Source: Nilaparvata lugens (Eukaryota; Arthropoda; Insecta; Hemiptera; Delphacidae). Taken from it: DNA of 64,000 bases. The stretch lies in the NCBI RefSeq assembly GCF_014356525.2, contig NC_052516.1, forward strand, positions 26,478,796 to 26,542,795. The letters are read 5' to 3'. The stretch's first letter is position 1; each line of letters opens with the position of its first letter. Below, piece after piece: positions 17,161 to 29,344 of this stretch. The position numbers and the translations under genes were made by a program. Below the pieces are notes generated by a model, which was given only the letters and a program-made list of their open reading frames with translations, made no database searches and was not told the DNA's origin.

Positions 17161-18741
17161 GCAATAATATTGAGAAACATATCTATCAATCAATAACTTC
17201 ATTGAACACAGACAAACACACAATAAAAATGCAAAAAACAATTCAATCAAGATATAAATTTCTTATAAAAATACAAGTAAACTTCAGGGTGAGGTGTGCT
17301 GAAATGGAGAAAAAGAGGAAAAATACCAAGCCAGCTATGTTTTCCCATGTAAAAGTTATAAAAGTGAAGTAAAGTGGCTGGTAAAGGTCATAAAAGTAAG
17401 AAACGAAGAGTGGATAGTAGTGAAAAAGGAAAGAAAGGAAGAGAAGGAGAGGAATAAGAGAGAGAAAAAAAAACATTTTGTTAGCGAGTCCACTCTTAAC
17501 AAATTAATATCAAATGAAAATCATAATACAATGTCATTTAATATTATAATGCAGGGTTATGCTAAATAATCCAATACTTTTTAAAAATTCATATCTTACC
17601 GGAGAAATCCCGGATTAAAAATCTTCATAAGTTTGAAACAGAAAGTTCCTGTTTATATTGAATAAAATATAGCTTTAATAAGGACCTTATAATAAATAAC
17701 ATTAAGGCTATCAACAAGAAACTATTACCAGTTAGTCCAGTCACTATATACATTGGTGCATGCAATTTATATTGTAGTTCTGATTCCTTAATAATATTAT
17801 TCGGGTACATAAGAGGAGTCCAGAACCAATTTCTTCATGCGAAATTTCCTTGTGCTAGATACAGAGTGGCCCAAAAACCTCGTATTTTCAGCTCATTTTC
17901 CAGTTTTCAGCTATTTCTGCCAAATCTCGTGATCGAACAGAAAAATTTGCTCTTGCCTTTTTCTTAGATTATGGAATTTTGAATGGAATGAGATCATTCG
18001 GATCTCTCTATCTCCAATGAGTAGTACTGAGTTATGAATTTCCAAAAATGAGTGAAATTTAAAGAAAAAAATCAATTTTGATGAATTTTAGTTTTTGATC
18101 AGCAATATCATCTGATTGTTACCATTTAGATATATAATTTAAAATTTCTCTGGGTGTATTTTTGTGCTCTACAATATGATATCAGGTAGAGCTCTCTATC
18201 TCTTATAGATTTTCAGGTACACCGGACAACAATGCTCCTTGTATTGTGAAAAACACCTAATTTTCAGCTTCAACCATTATCACCAACTATATTGTCCTCA
18301 CATTGATATTTCGCACAATGACATAAGTTCATGAGATTATGTTCTATGAGAATCATCCGTTAGATGCACTTCATTTCAGTATTTCCTAGTGGAGAGGCGC
18401 GCTTAAGGACACCTCAAGGATCAAAATTTCAAATACTTATAACTTTTGACACAATGCTCAGATTCATCGTACTACACTTCATTCTTCTCGGCTCGTCAAG
18501 ACGGTCCAAAATCATTCATCGTAAGTCAAATTTGGTCGAAAAAAGGAAAATTATTGTTGAGTATACTTAAGCCCATATACACACAAAATCTGGCCATTTT
18601 GTTTAGAAATACTACAGTAGTTATTATAGCTAACTTTTATCATATTAGCGGAAGGAAGAGAAGGAGAATATAACCCAACAGTGGACACAGGACACAAAAG
18701 GCAAAATAAGATCGAAAAATACACTTAAGATCAAAAATACA
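17161..18741. other. Non-coding DNA upstream of odd-paired
   Basis: No gene, RNA or strong repeat seen. The sequence is shared with copy B (47,764-49,330) with scattered single-base changes, except that A has GAGAGGAATAAGAGAGAGAAAAAAAA near 17,450 where B is shorter. Confidence 0.45.
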
Positions 18742-18897
18742 ACCCGGTTGCACAAAAGTATGTTAGCTTTTAATTCTGATTAAATGCCACGAGAACCAAT
18801 CAGAGAATCCTTCTCGTCAGAACAACATTCTTTGATTGGTTATTGTGTAATATTTAATCATGATTGAAATAAAACAGGTCTTTGTGCAACCGGGCCT
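18742..18897. mobile_element. MITE with CCCGGTTGCACAAA termini, copy A
   Basis: CCCGGTTGCACAAA at the left is answered by TTTGTGCAACCGGG at the right. ATTCTGATTAAAT and ATTTAATCATGATTG continue the inversion. It is about 156 bp and non-coding. This terminus is common in insect genomes (from memory). Present at the same site in copy B. Confidence 0.8.
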
Positions 18898-18954
18898 TAG
18901 GGAAGAAGGATAAAATAGGTCATGATATACTGTATACAAAAGAAACAGTCATAG

Positions 18955-19205
18955 TGGTTGAGGTAGAGAGAGTGTGAGAGTGAGGAGTTGTGAGTAGAAA
19001 AAAAAACAATTCCAGAGAGAGAGTGAGAGAGAGAGTGAGAGAGTGCGAGAGAGAGACAAAGAGATATAATATAGAGAGAGATAGCGACAGAGAAAGAGAG
19101 AGAGTGAGAGAGTGCGAGAGAGAGACAAAGAGATAGATAGAGAGAGATAGCGACAGAGAAAGAAAGAGAGTGAGAGAGATAGATAGATAGAGAGAGAGGA
19201 GTAAA
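18955..19205. repeat. (GA)n-rich satellite
   Basis: GAGAGAGA tracts are interrupted by GATAGCGACAGAGAAAG and GTGCGAGAGAGAGACAAAGAGATA, each repeated. Long Ser/Leu frames on the minus strand come from this composition. Array length differs between copies A and B. Confidence 0.8.
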
Positions 19206-20149
19206 AGAGAAGATAGAATGAGATGAGCCTCTAAAGTGAGAGATATATTTGAACCATCAGTACTCAAATATTATATTACACGAATGCTTCCCATTCAAAT
19301 AATGCTGACAGTATGAATTGAATCTGATCACTCAGCCCACCCCACGCTGAGTCCTATCGAAATTAGCATCTACACAATTCAAATTATTTCAATTGAATGC
19401 TACAAAGAGAATAAAGGCTCCCTTCCTTAGATGGGATGTTAATTACAAATTTATATGCCCACTTATGATTGCTTAATATCTTTGTGGTAGAATGATAGAG
19501 TAAGTTTCTAAATAGATTCTAACAGTACTGTACTAATCGATAGAAATCAATATTAGATACTAGCAGGTAACCCGTGCTCCGCAAGGGTCTAATTACAAGC
19601 TTGACAACCTGAAAACTTGACCTACTGAAATCTTGAAGAATTTAAAATAGGCCTATAACCTTCCTTGGTAAATTAAGAATCTATATGCAAAATTCGAGTT
19701 TTTAATATAGTTATGTGTAATCCTATTAATGGTATTTTTATTTTTCATTTTATATTGTATTTTACTTTTTTCATTTATAACCATTTTTGTCATTGTAATT
19801 ATGTTTTTGGAACAAATAAAGAGTTGATTTGATAATCAGTCCAGGAGTTCAGATGTGTTGATAAGTCATTCGTGAATTTCCTATCCCGTAGGTATTCTGT
19901 ATAAGTCAGTTCTTTCCTTTTATTATATTATAGATAATATCGATAGGAGAAATTATGGTGAATGTGATTATAATATCATGAGATATTAACTTGATGTGAT
20001 AGATCCATGTTGAAAGCATTATTTGTAGTTTGTGATCAAGAAGTAGGCCCAAGTTTGGTACAAGGCCAAATTTCTTCTTCTAAAAGCACTTGAACATCGT
20101 AAAACACCCTAAACACATTTTTTTTACCAAGAAGACCTTGAATCAACAT
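19206..20149. other. Non-coding DNA with retroelement remnant
   Basis: At 19,558 CTAGCAGGTAACCCGTGCTC starts a segment that reads like the edge of a known dispersed insect repeat. No frame is supported. Copy B carries a 692-bp insertion at the point equivalent to 19,461. Confidence 0.4.
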
Positions 20150-20235
20150 AGAATAGAATAGAATAGAATGACTGCTTTCATTTTTTACCTAGGAGGGCGA
20201 AGTTAGGGCGCAGTCGGCCCTCTCTTACACTTAAC
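20150..20235 (-). repeat. Retroelement tail with (TAGAA)n
   Basis: Four GAATA units are followed by TGACTGCTTTCATTTTTTACC and GAGGGCGAAGTTAGGGCGCAG. I read this as a minus-strand non-LTR 3' end with a pentanucleotide tail. Present in copy B at 51,424-51,505. Confidence 0.45.
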
Positions 20236-20543
20236 CCTCATATCTCACTAAACTCACATATCTTGGAATTAAGGTACCTTAATTTTTTTTAGTAAGCAAG
20301 CCTACTTTCTTTACCTATGTTGATAGTTAGGGGGCAAGAAAAGTGAAGAATACTGAGATAAGGAAAAGAATTTCATAAATGAAAATTTGGGAGAGAAACA
20401 GTTTTGGGCTGTGATTCTCCACCAAATTATTCTAAAAAAATGTATCATTGAATCAATAAATGAATAAAAAACTGGTTACAGGTTAATGAGGCAGAATGAA
20501 CCCCCCCCCCCCATCAAATCCACTTCAATCTCACAGTAATATA

Positions 20544-21100
20544 CTGGGTGACCACGAGTAACATTTACATATTAAAAATAGAAAACAATATTAACTTTTC
20601 AAGACAATATTTATCCAATTCGATTAAAATAGTTGTTAGTATATGCCATTTACTCTACGTAGAGAAAATTATGTCAGGAAGGTAGCGTCCTTCTTCCCTG
20701 AGGCAATTTTCTATTGCGTCCAGGAAGCTCTCCCGCACTCGTTCCCGTGTATCCTCATTGATCAACGCCACCTCAGTAAGTATCGCCGCTTTCAAGTCAT
20801 CTAAAGTAGAGAGTTTATGTCGATAAACTTGCTCTTTCAAATATCCCCACAAATAAAAACCATACATTTTAAGGTCCGGAAATCGAGGAGGGAAGTGCAA
20901 ATCTCTAAAAATCTTGAAATCAGTGAGATCTTCCTGGACAGAAAATAAAATTGCCTCAGGGAAAAATGACGTCTTCTTCCTTACATAAAGTGAATTGCAT
21001 ATACTGACAACTATTTTACTCAAGTTGAATGAATAGTATCTTGAAAAATTAATATTGTTTTCTAATTTATAAAATGTAAATGTTTCTCGTGGTTACCATG
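20544..21100 (-). mobile_element. Deleted mariner-like element with long TIRs, copy A
   Basis: The element is 557 bp. CTGGGTGACCACGAGTAACA at the left is complementary to the right end, and the inversion continues for roughly 110 bp through AAACAATATTAACTTTTCAAG. A TA dinucleotide flanks the left side and, in copy B, the right side too. On the minus strand the interior keeps the C-terminal signature of a mariner/IS630-type transposase (about 20,655-20,900): FPPRFPDLKMYGFYLWGYLK, then VYRHKL and ENCLREEGRYLPDIIF. The catalytic N-terminal two-thirds is gone, so it is non-autonomous. In copy B this element has been split by an 8.3-kb insertion. Confidence 0.85.
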
Positions 21101-21744
21101 AATAAGAGGAGCAAAATTTGGTAAGGGATATTCTTTGTATGATGGTCCTATTGAATAAAATAATAGATGAACTATCAATAAAGTCATGAAACAAAGTATC
21201 ACGACTAGACTTTGTTAAAAATTCATTAAGCCTGTCAACATTCAGAAACTAAAAGTTCGAAGCAAAAAAAGGGGAAGTTTGCAAACTGAAGCATTATCAA
21301 CTTCCATTACATGAGGAGTTGGGTTGAATGGGGTTGTCAAGTCGTTTCTAGGAAGGAACATAGACTAAAGTTTTAAAGAATTTCAACATTCTTTAGTCGC
21401 TTACTTGTCCTTATATCGGCGCCGAGACTTCATGGTACATTATAAGAGACCATTCTAGTATTCACATCACTGAGACCAATCCAGTATTCAATGTATTCAT
21501 ATCACTGAAACTTTGATGTTGCCTCTCCTTACAAATCTAGGCCACCCAATCCATGAGAAAGTTCAAAAAAATGTTTGCAAGCTAACTAGGAAAACAAAAG
21601 CCTGTTAAGGAATTCCAAGATTCGAAGAAAGTGACTCTGCGAAAGTGCCAGGGTCAACTATTGTTATAGATATTCTTACTGTTGTAGTACCTTTCTTTCA
21701 AACGAACATTTTCAAAATCATTCATTGTTGACGACATCTTTCAG
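21101..21744. other. Non-coding DNA
   Basis: No feature supported. Conserved with copy B (60,674-61,317) with few substitutions. Confidence 0.4.
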
Positions 21745-22010
21745 GTCACAGACTGGACAGTCTTCCATTGAGAAAACACAATATTCTTTCCGAGAAGTGT
21801 ATCTGCAAGGGGAGGTATCAACACTTCTATTATGAAATTCCGTCTAAAACGTCTCTCTTTGTTTTTGGGGACCCAGCAGGCGAAAATAAGAACGTTCCCA
21901 CGGCTCAGGTCACGTTTGGCTCATTCATGCTATTCAAACACGAAGACAACTTTAGGACCAACAAGCTGAAAAATGTTAGGAACTCTTTATCGAATATAAT
22001 AATACAATAA
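21745..22010 (+). CDS. Candidate exon, unrecognised product, copy A
   Basis: An acceptor-like site (CGACATCTTTCAG) is followed by an open frame entering in phase 1 and running to a stop at 22,010. The peptide has mixed composition unlike the surrounding low-complexity frames (segments CKGRYQHFYYEIPSK, TSLFVFGDPAGENKN, QVTFGSFMLFKHED). No donor or partner exon was found. In copy B an extra T after ...EDNF closes the frame at 61,529, so the last residues are not conserved. It may be a terminal exon, a decayed exon or chance. Confidence 0.25.
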
Positions 22011-22837
22011 TTAGTGTGATAAGGTATTATCAGTTTGCCTCTTTTCAGGTTGTGACTTGAATATGACATGAATGTCCGAAACATGTTGTGATAAGATAAT
22101 TCGAAAAGGGTACTGAGATTTGTATTTCTATTTATATTATCAGGATAGATGTTCATTTTGTTGTTGGTCGAATACACTTAATCACTTAATAATATTATGA
22201 GTATGTATGATAACACACTAAAAAGACGGGTGACTCTCAGTGCATAAAGTTTCAACCGGGTGTGAGGGTCTCAGTTCATCGAGATCTCAGTTCCTCGAGT
22301 TCCCGTTGCTTTCCAAAAGTTCAGTTGATATAGTATTATAGACTTGAATGATACATTTCGAAAAAAAACATCATTTTGCCATTTGAAAGCTAAAACCTGA
22401 CCTCCAAACCTACATTTTTACCTTTAAACCATTGTTAAAAATATAAACTTCTAGGATAATTATGCTTCTATTGCCAATAATGATCCACTTCAGTACTGAC
22501 ACACTCCCTGTGTATCAGCCTGCAACGGAAACTTGACGCCGTGAGACTTAGACGAACTGATCGGCTCAACTTGCCACTTGTTTCAGTCTCTCAAGAAATG
22601 GTCGAAATAGGCGCTTGATGAACTCGACGAACTGAGATTATTCCCTAATCATTTGCCAACAGTTCACTACATTGGTTTTCGTATAATGGAACTGCATCAT
22701 AAATCATCATAACTTCATCATAAGTAAAATCACTTCATTTTTATGGGCTACTTGATTAAAATTACTAAAAATAATATGGAAAAATGAAGTAGCCTTTTAT
22801 TAAAAACATTAATAACTTTGAAATATTAAAAAAAAAC

Positions 22838-22985
22838 TAGTTTCGGACTTTGACCATTTTCAAGTTCTTCAATGTAAAGAAATGACAACCCTAAATTAAA
22901 TTAAAAATCCCACTCTTTAAATTGATCGTCTCTTACTCAATACTTAATCAAACTTAAAAATGGCCAAAGTAGGCCGAAACTAGTT
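22838..22985. mobile_element. MITE with ACTAGTTTCGG termini, copy A
   Basis: ACTAGTTTCGG...TTTGACCATTTTCAAG at the left is inverted at the right as TTAAAAATGGCCAAAGTAGG followed by CCGAAACTAGT. Non-coding. In copy B (62,409-62,560) the left arm still reads GACTACTTTGACC, so copy A lost a CTA there. Confidence 0.7.
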
Positions 22986-23311
22986 GTTTGAAATGTTTTA
23001 GAGTTTTAAAATGTTTGAATAGAAGGGGTTTTCAGTTTTTATATTGTTTTTATCAAATCAATTCATATTTAAAAAAATCATTTGTCTTATTTCTTTTATT
23101 ACTTTTTGAATTAAGTTTGTTATTTGGTAATTCTTCAAAATTATATTTTCAATATGTGAATATTTCCTATTTTAGTTATAATAATGTGAAATTTTTCTTC
23201 TATGTTTAGTTTAGAAGCATCTAAATTTGAAAATCTACTTTGTGAAAATACTTGAGCACTGAACACTTTGTGAATTGAAGAACTACAAGACTTAACCTGT
23301 TTCGGACTATG

Positions 23312-23425
23312 TGTTATCTAAATTTGGGAGAGGAATAGCACAAGGTTACCTTATTTTTCCTCTCCCTATCATTTTGATAATGTAGACTACTTATTGTATA
23401 AATGAATAAAAAATAAATTAATTTC
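23312..23425 (+). repeat. Dispersed retroelement-like tail, second copy
   Basis: Same family as 1,545-1,635: CTAAATTTGGGAGAGGAATA, GCACAAGGTTACC, TATCATTTTGATAATGTA, then an A-rich tail. Confidence 0.5.
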
Positions 23426-23879
23426 ATCATAAATGTATGAATCCTTTTCAACATGACTCCAATCATTCTTCTTTTTTCAACAATTTCCCATCATTTTTCA
23501 AACAAATTTCATAATTTAAATATGTATGCTTGTCAAATTTCACATGATGTTTTACTCGATTCAGAATCTCTCTTATCTCTATCATTCCTTCTCTATCAGT
23601 CTTCTCTATCATCTTCTCTATCAGCTCTCTCTCTTGGCTATGTCGAGTGAGTAAACGTGTGTCAGTTCGGCTCCGTCTTCTAACAGATATTTCGTAGGGT
23701 TATACAGTTCAATTCACTTCAAATTATACATCTTGTTATTCAGTTTCTCGAGCTTAATTCAATAGTGAAATTATATTTTTGATTAACTCACACTCTTTTT
23801 ATTTATCTTGAAAAAACATTCCTAATTCTTCAGTCTACCTTCTCGCCTGTAAAAGTGTAAATCCACCTAACGGTACACG

Positions 23880-24587
23880 ATGGGTCGACCGAACAGAGGC
23901 ACGCCGAGGAATGAGGTCAATGCTCCGAAGCCAGCTATTTCTGGAGCATTGTCCGAAGAGACCCTCCTCATTATTCAACAGCAAATCGAGGAAACTGTGC
24001 AACATGCCGTTTCTATGGCAGTGAAATCTATCTTTGAGGAACTTCAGGCATTGAAGGAGGAGAACAATCAGCTGCACGATAGAATTCGTGAGCTAGAGGT
24101 GTCTTGTCACCTGAAGGTCGACGACCTCGAGCAATACGGGCGCCGACATTCAATACGTATTTTTGGGATCCCGGAGAGTGACAAAGAAGACACGGACCTG
24201 CTGGCGCTTGATGTCTTCAACAAGAAGCTGAACGTGCCTGTGACTCTGGCGGATGTCAACCGCTCGCATCGCGTTGGAAGGTGTCAACCACCTCAACAAG
24301 GGCAAGCTAAACCCAAGGACCGACCCATCATAGTACGACTCTGCAGCTACCGGACCAGGAAGATGATCTTCGACGCTAAGAGGAAGCTGAAGGGTTCCGG
24401 CATCACCATTCGCGAGGATCTGACTGCGGAGCGTCTCAAGATCCTCAATGCTGCGGCCGACCGTCATGGGCATAGGAATGTCTGGTCATCGGACGGGAGG
24501 ATCAAGATCTCTATCGGCGAGGGAGGATCCAAGAGGGTCGACACAGTCGAGAGGATGACCGACCTTCAAAAAATAAAGGTAAATTAA
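23880..24587 (+). CDS. LINE ORF1 nucleic-acid chaperone
   Basis: This 235-residue frame is intact. Residues about 25-75 are charged and heptad-like (IQQQIEETVQ, EELQALKEENNQLHDRIREL), which predicts a coiled coil for trimer or dimer formation. DDLEQYGRRHSIRIFGIPE (residues about 81-99) is the hallmark entry to the RRM-like domain of L1/CR1-type ORF1 proteins. It is followed by RPIIVRLCSYRTRKMIF and a basic C-terminal domain (GITIREDLTAERL). In this family the protein binds element RNA and assists target-primed reverse transcription. There is no zinc knuckle. GC content is clearly higher than the flanks. The start was chosen at the first ATG, directly after the leader. Confidence 0.9.
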   Translation: MGRPNRGTPRNEVNAPKPAISGALSEETLLIIQQQIEETVQHAVSMAVKSIFEELQALKEENNQLHDRIRELEVSCHLKVDDLEQYGRRHSIRIFGIPESDKEDTDLLALDVFNKKLNVPVTLADVNRSHRVGRCQPPQQGQAKPKDRPIIVRLCSYRTRKMIFDAKRKLKGSGITIREDLTAERLKILNAAADRHGHRNVWSSDGRIKISIGEGGSKRVDTVERMTDLQKIKVN

Positions 24588-26380
24588 ATCATTTCAGGAT
24601 TCGATGACTAAGTGCCCTTCACTACAATAATAGGAAATTCGTATTAATACATTTCACAGTAGATATACCTTGGCATTTCATGAGCTGGCTTTCTGTTCTA
24701 TAAATGAATCTTTCACTGCTATTTATGCAAACTAAGGAGATCCACATTTGTTATACTGATTAATAATTTATCTTGATATTAATACCCAAAACTGTCAATG
24801 CATCAACTACTATACTCCAGGGTACTTAGAGAATCATTATCTTATTTGACTAATAATTATTATATCTCTTACCAAAATTATTTCATAATTAATAATTTTC
24901 GAAATGCTGAATTTCAAATAAATTGGATGATAACATACGTTATAGATATGGATGTAATCTATAGGTGAAGGTAATCTCCTATATAATGAATCTTCTACTG
25001 TTGCCACAGCTTGAACAATAGAAGCTAATGTGTGAAGAATATTGATAGAACAGAGGGGTGGGTAGTCTGTTCATATGCTTATATAGGGGCTGTGTTTCAT
25101 TTAACGTTATCTTAGACACTCATCATTAAACTATTACAGTTCTCATTTACAACTTTTATCGTTATTGCAACTCCAATAGTTAATTATACTTCTAATACTT
25201 ATAATATTTTCACACTTACCGTCAATACTATTTAAAACTCATCTAAATAATCTAACACTTTCTCCATCGTCTCCTCTACTTCTTATTTTTTCTTTCTCGT
25301 TTCTCTTCTTGATCTTATATTTATAATGATTACTTGAATATTGTTGTTTGCGATGATGATTATTATTCTTTTCTATTCTTCTTCTCCTTCTTCTTCGTCT
25401 TCTTCTTCTTCTTCTTCGTCTTCTTCTTCTTCTTTTCTTCTTTTCTTCTCTCCTTGATTAATTCAAGATCACAATGCGATGTTCTATTTCTTATTCTATA
25501 GTTCAGTTTCATAAGTTCTTCGTAATTTGTGCACATTCCTTCTTTCTCTTCTTTCTTCCCTATTATTATCATTATTTTCCCTGTGATTTTTCCACTTGCT
25601 ATCCAGCATGTTCAAATGTTTATTTCTCTTTCTATATCTATTTATCTTTCTACCTTTTCTCTTTCTATCTGATTACCTTCTACTAATATCCATATATTAT
25701 ATTATAATATCTATATATTTATCCATATAATATTCGATTCTTTCCCACATTAAATCATACTATTCCTCTTCAATTTTATGCGAATATTATTCATTATCAG
25801 TTGTATTATGTATCTTTCCTCTATTGATAACTTTCTTCAAAGATTTTTCGTTTTTCTGCTGGCTTCTTCTTCTCTTTTTCAGTTGTTACTGGATCCCATT
25901 TCGCTCTATCTCCACCATGAACACGATCTTCCACTACTGGATTTCATCTCTCTCTATCTCCACTTGGACTCGATTTTCCACCACTGGATTCCATCTCTCT
26001 CTGTCTCCACTTGGACTCGATCTTCCACTACTGGATTCCTTCTCGCTCTACCTCCACTTGGACCCGATTCTTCCACTACTGGATACCTACTCGCTCTATC
26101 TCCACTTGGACCAGATCTCCCACTACCAGTTCTTCCTCAATCTTCATCTTATTCACCATTAGGATTATTCATCACCGAAACTCCACACATCTACATCTTA
26201 TTGTGTTTAGTGAATTTTGAACTAGTACTTTAAATAGTGAAGGGAGCCGAACTGTCAAGGCATACTGAATGCACTCGAATCAAGAGACTTTTTCATTTAG
26301 GTTAAGTTTTATCAGTTTCATCCCCATTTCCCCCGTCATGTGTCGTTCTGAGGTCGGTTCACGATTGGTCTGCTGCTTCC
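24588..26380. repeat. LINE inter-ORF spacer with CT microsatellite and minisatellite
   Basis: This is a long spacer for a CR1/L2-like element. A (CTT/CGT)n tract lies at 25,375-25,450. At 25,890-26,125 a unit of about 48-51 bp (CTATCTCCACTTGGACTCGA, then TTCCACTACTGGATTCC) repeats about five times and generates open frames in several phases. No domain is visible. Confidence 0.7.
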
Positions 26381-29344
26381 ATGATGCCTCTCACTGACAC
26401 GTCAGCTCGCTCGCCCTCAAGTAGGTATGATTATTTCAATAATAGTAATAATGACGCAGGTATGTTTCTAGCAAATAAGCTCCACTCTTTCAAAAAACTT
26501 TTCAAGGCTGCTCACCTTAACGTACAATCCCTCAGTTGCCACATTGATGAACTCAGAGCAATCTTCCGTTTTCAGGACTTCAATATAATCGGAATTCCGA
26601 ATCATTTTTGAAGCCTAGTATTTCATCAAATTTTGTTGCATTGCCTGGATATAATCTTTTCCGGAATGATAGATAAATAAAGCTTGTGGGGGTGTAGCAA
26701 TTTATGTGAAAGATGGTATCAAAACAAAAGTTTTAATCACATCTAAACAAGAGTATTGTTCCAGACCAGAGTTTATGCTACTTGAATTATCCTTATCTAG
26801 TACTGATAAATTACTCGTTGGTATCTGTTATCGCCACCAAAAATAGGTCATTTCACAGATTTCGAAAGTGCCTTGCTTTCTCTTATGCCTTGTTATAACC
26901 GTATACTAGTTATGGGGGATATGAACACCGACTTGAACATGACAAATCGTAACTTTGACTACTTTCAACTGACTACAATTTTCCAATGCCTAAACATGAC
27001 TATTTTACCTCTCGATCCAACTCATCATACTAATGAATCAGACACACTCATTGACCTTCTCATTGTTAGTGATCCAATGAGGTTGTTCAAGCAGGCCAAA
27101 TCTCAGTCCCAGCTATTTCTAGACATGATTGATCTACTGTGTACTTTCCCATAAGATACCCAAGCCAGAACAGAAAATTATCACTTATAGAGACTTCAAA
27201 AACTTTGATGAAGCCGCCTTCCTGACTGATGTGGCTCAGACTCCATGGCATCAAATTGAAGCATTACCCTCAGTTGATGACATGGTCAAGACTTTCGAGA
27301 ATTGGACTTTGACTTTGTATGACAAACATGCACCTTATGTGACAAGGAGGATTAATAGAAAACGACGAGTACCGTGGATGACTGAAGACATACTTAAGAT
27401 GATGGGACGTAGAGACAAAGCACATAGAAAATTTAAAAAGACATTTGACTTGGACAGTTTGATAGAGTATAGGAGCCTTAGAAATAGGGTTAAACAGGAA
27501 TTACGGAACTCAAAGATTAGGTACTTGAATTCGTTTATGACAAACAATAGACAAGACTCTAAATCACTTTGGCAGGGAATAAAAGAATTCGGGCTTGGCA
27601 AACAGAAATCGAATCCACAAATTGACTTACCATTGAATAATATAAATGACCATTTCGTTTCACACTCTAACCAACGCGACGAAGTTGTCATTGCTAATCA
27701 TATAGATGATCTTGAAGAGCAGGTTACAAACTTAGATTTACCAATCACTGATCAATTTCATTTCCATCCAATCTCAGAAGAAGACACTTTCAGAGCAATT
27801 CAACGTATTCATAGTAATGCTATGGGTGTAGACAAAATTCCTATTAAATTTATCAAGAAGATGTTATTTGCTGTTTTACCAACCATTACATACATTTTCA
27901 ACAAGTCACTTGAAGAAGGCATTTTCCCTGAAAACTGGAAGTTTGCTCTGGTTCGCCCTCTAAATAAAGTTCCATCACCCAATAAAGTTGAGGATTTTAG
28001 ACCAATCAGTATTTTACCTGCATTGTCCAAAGTGCTAGAAAGACTCATTCATGCTCAAGTTGTAAAATTTCTAGACAACAATAGTAAGCTTCATAACTTT
28101 CAATCAGGCTTTAGAAAATTCCATTCAACTGAGACAGCTCTGCTTCGTGTCACTGATGATATAAGGTTAGCTATGGACCAAAGAAAATGCACCATCCTCA
28201 CCCTATTTGATTTTTCTAAAGCATTCGATACTGTTGATCATACAGTCCTTCTGAATAAGTTGGCTATTCTTGGTTTCAGTCACAACTCGTTAGTTTGGTT
28301 TAAATCCTATCTATTAGGTAGGAAACAATGTGTATCTGTCGGTGACAAAAAGTCAACTTGGAAAAACGTTATGCATGGAGTACCACAAGGTTCAATTTTA
28401 GGCCCTCTCTCTTCACTTTGTATGCTAATGACCTTTCTTCCATTATCAAATTCTCCAGTTTCCATACTTATGCAGACGACCTTCAAATCTATTTAAGCTG
28501 TCCCATAACAAAAATTAATGAAACAGTTGGAATAATGAATCAGGATATCAATTCGATAGTGGAATGGACAAAGAAAAATGGCCTTAAGCTTAATCCCATC
28601 AAAACACAACCCATTATAATTGGATATTCTCGTCTTATAAACAATATTGACCTTGAATCGATTCACAAAATTAGTGTAGACGGTAATGACATTCCTTACT
28701 GTAGCTCAGTTAAAAATTTAGGCATTATTATGAATAATACTCTTGACTGGTCAGAACAAGTGAACAAAACTTGTAAAAAGGTATTCTCAGCCATGCATGC
28801 ATTGAAGAAAATGCACGATATCCTCCCTAGAAACATTAAATTATTATTGGTTCAATCTCTCATCTTCCCACATTTAATGTATTGTAATTCTGTTCTTAAC
28901 GATATGCAAGTCACTCTGAATGATAAACTACAGCGTTGCCAAAATTATTGTCTACGTTTCGTCTACTCTCTCCAACGCCATGATCATATCACCCCAGCCC
29001 ACATTGCTAGTTCAACATTGAAGCTTCCCGATCAGAGGCTTTTTCGAATAGTCAAGCTTGTTAGAGATATCTTGAAATACGGTAATCCGAACTATTTTAA
29101 AGATGATTTCAAATTTGTCTCTGAAGGTAGGAGGATAGATGCTTCACATACTAGAACCGGAGAAAGTACTTTAAGGATACCCAATCATCGAACTACTATT
29201 TTCACAAAATCCTTCTTAGTCAGTGCCTGTCGTGCATGGAATACACTTCCTGTTTCTATCAGGTCTATCGAGAGCCGAGCGAGCTTCAACCTGACTTTAA
29301 AAAAACATATTTTGGAACAAATGACTGAAACTGTCCGGCCCTAG
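26381..29344 (+). pseudogene. LINE ORF2: endonuclease-reverse transcriptase, broken
   Basis: Pieces in order: start of an APE-type endonuclease (KAAHLNVQSLSCHIDELRA, 26,381-26,611); an out-of-frame middle with stops; endonuclease end (LVMGDMNTDLN and DPTHHTNESDTLIDLLIV, 26,873-27,154); then RT in 27,129-28,496 with ENWKFALVRPLNK, FRPISILPALSKVLE, FQSGFRKFHSTETAL, LFDFSKAFDTVDH and GVPQGSILGPL. A frameshift near 28,410 removes part of the next motif. The frame resumes in 28,358-29,344 with LYANDL and the catalytic YADD (residues 38-41 of that frame), a thumb region, and a C-terminal end containing ACRAWNTLPVSIR. At least three breaks make it non-functional. In live elements it nicks target DNA and copies RNA into the nick. 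Confidence 0.9.

Noticed and set aside
18920..19267. 115-residue Leu/Ser repeat protein (and 49,510-49,851)
   Set aside because: Translation of a GA satellite whose length differs between copies.
25778..26233. Repeat protein inside the LINE spacer
   Set aside because: The 48-51-bp minisatellite is open in several frames at once and has no ORF2 or ORF1 homology.
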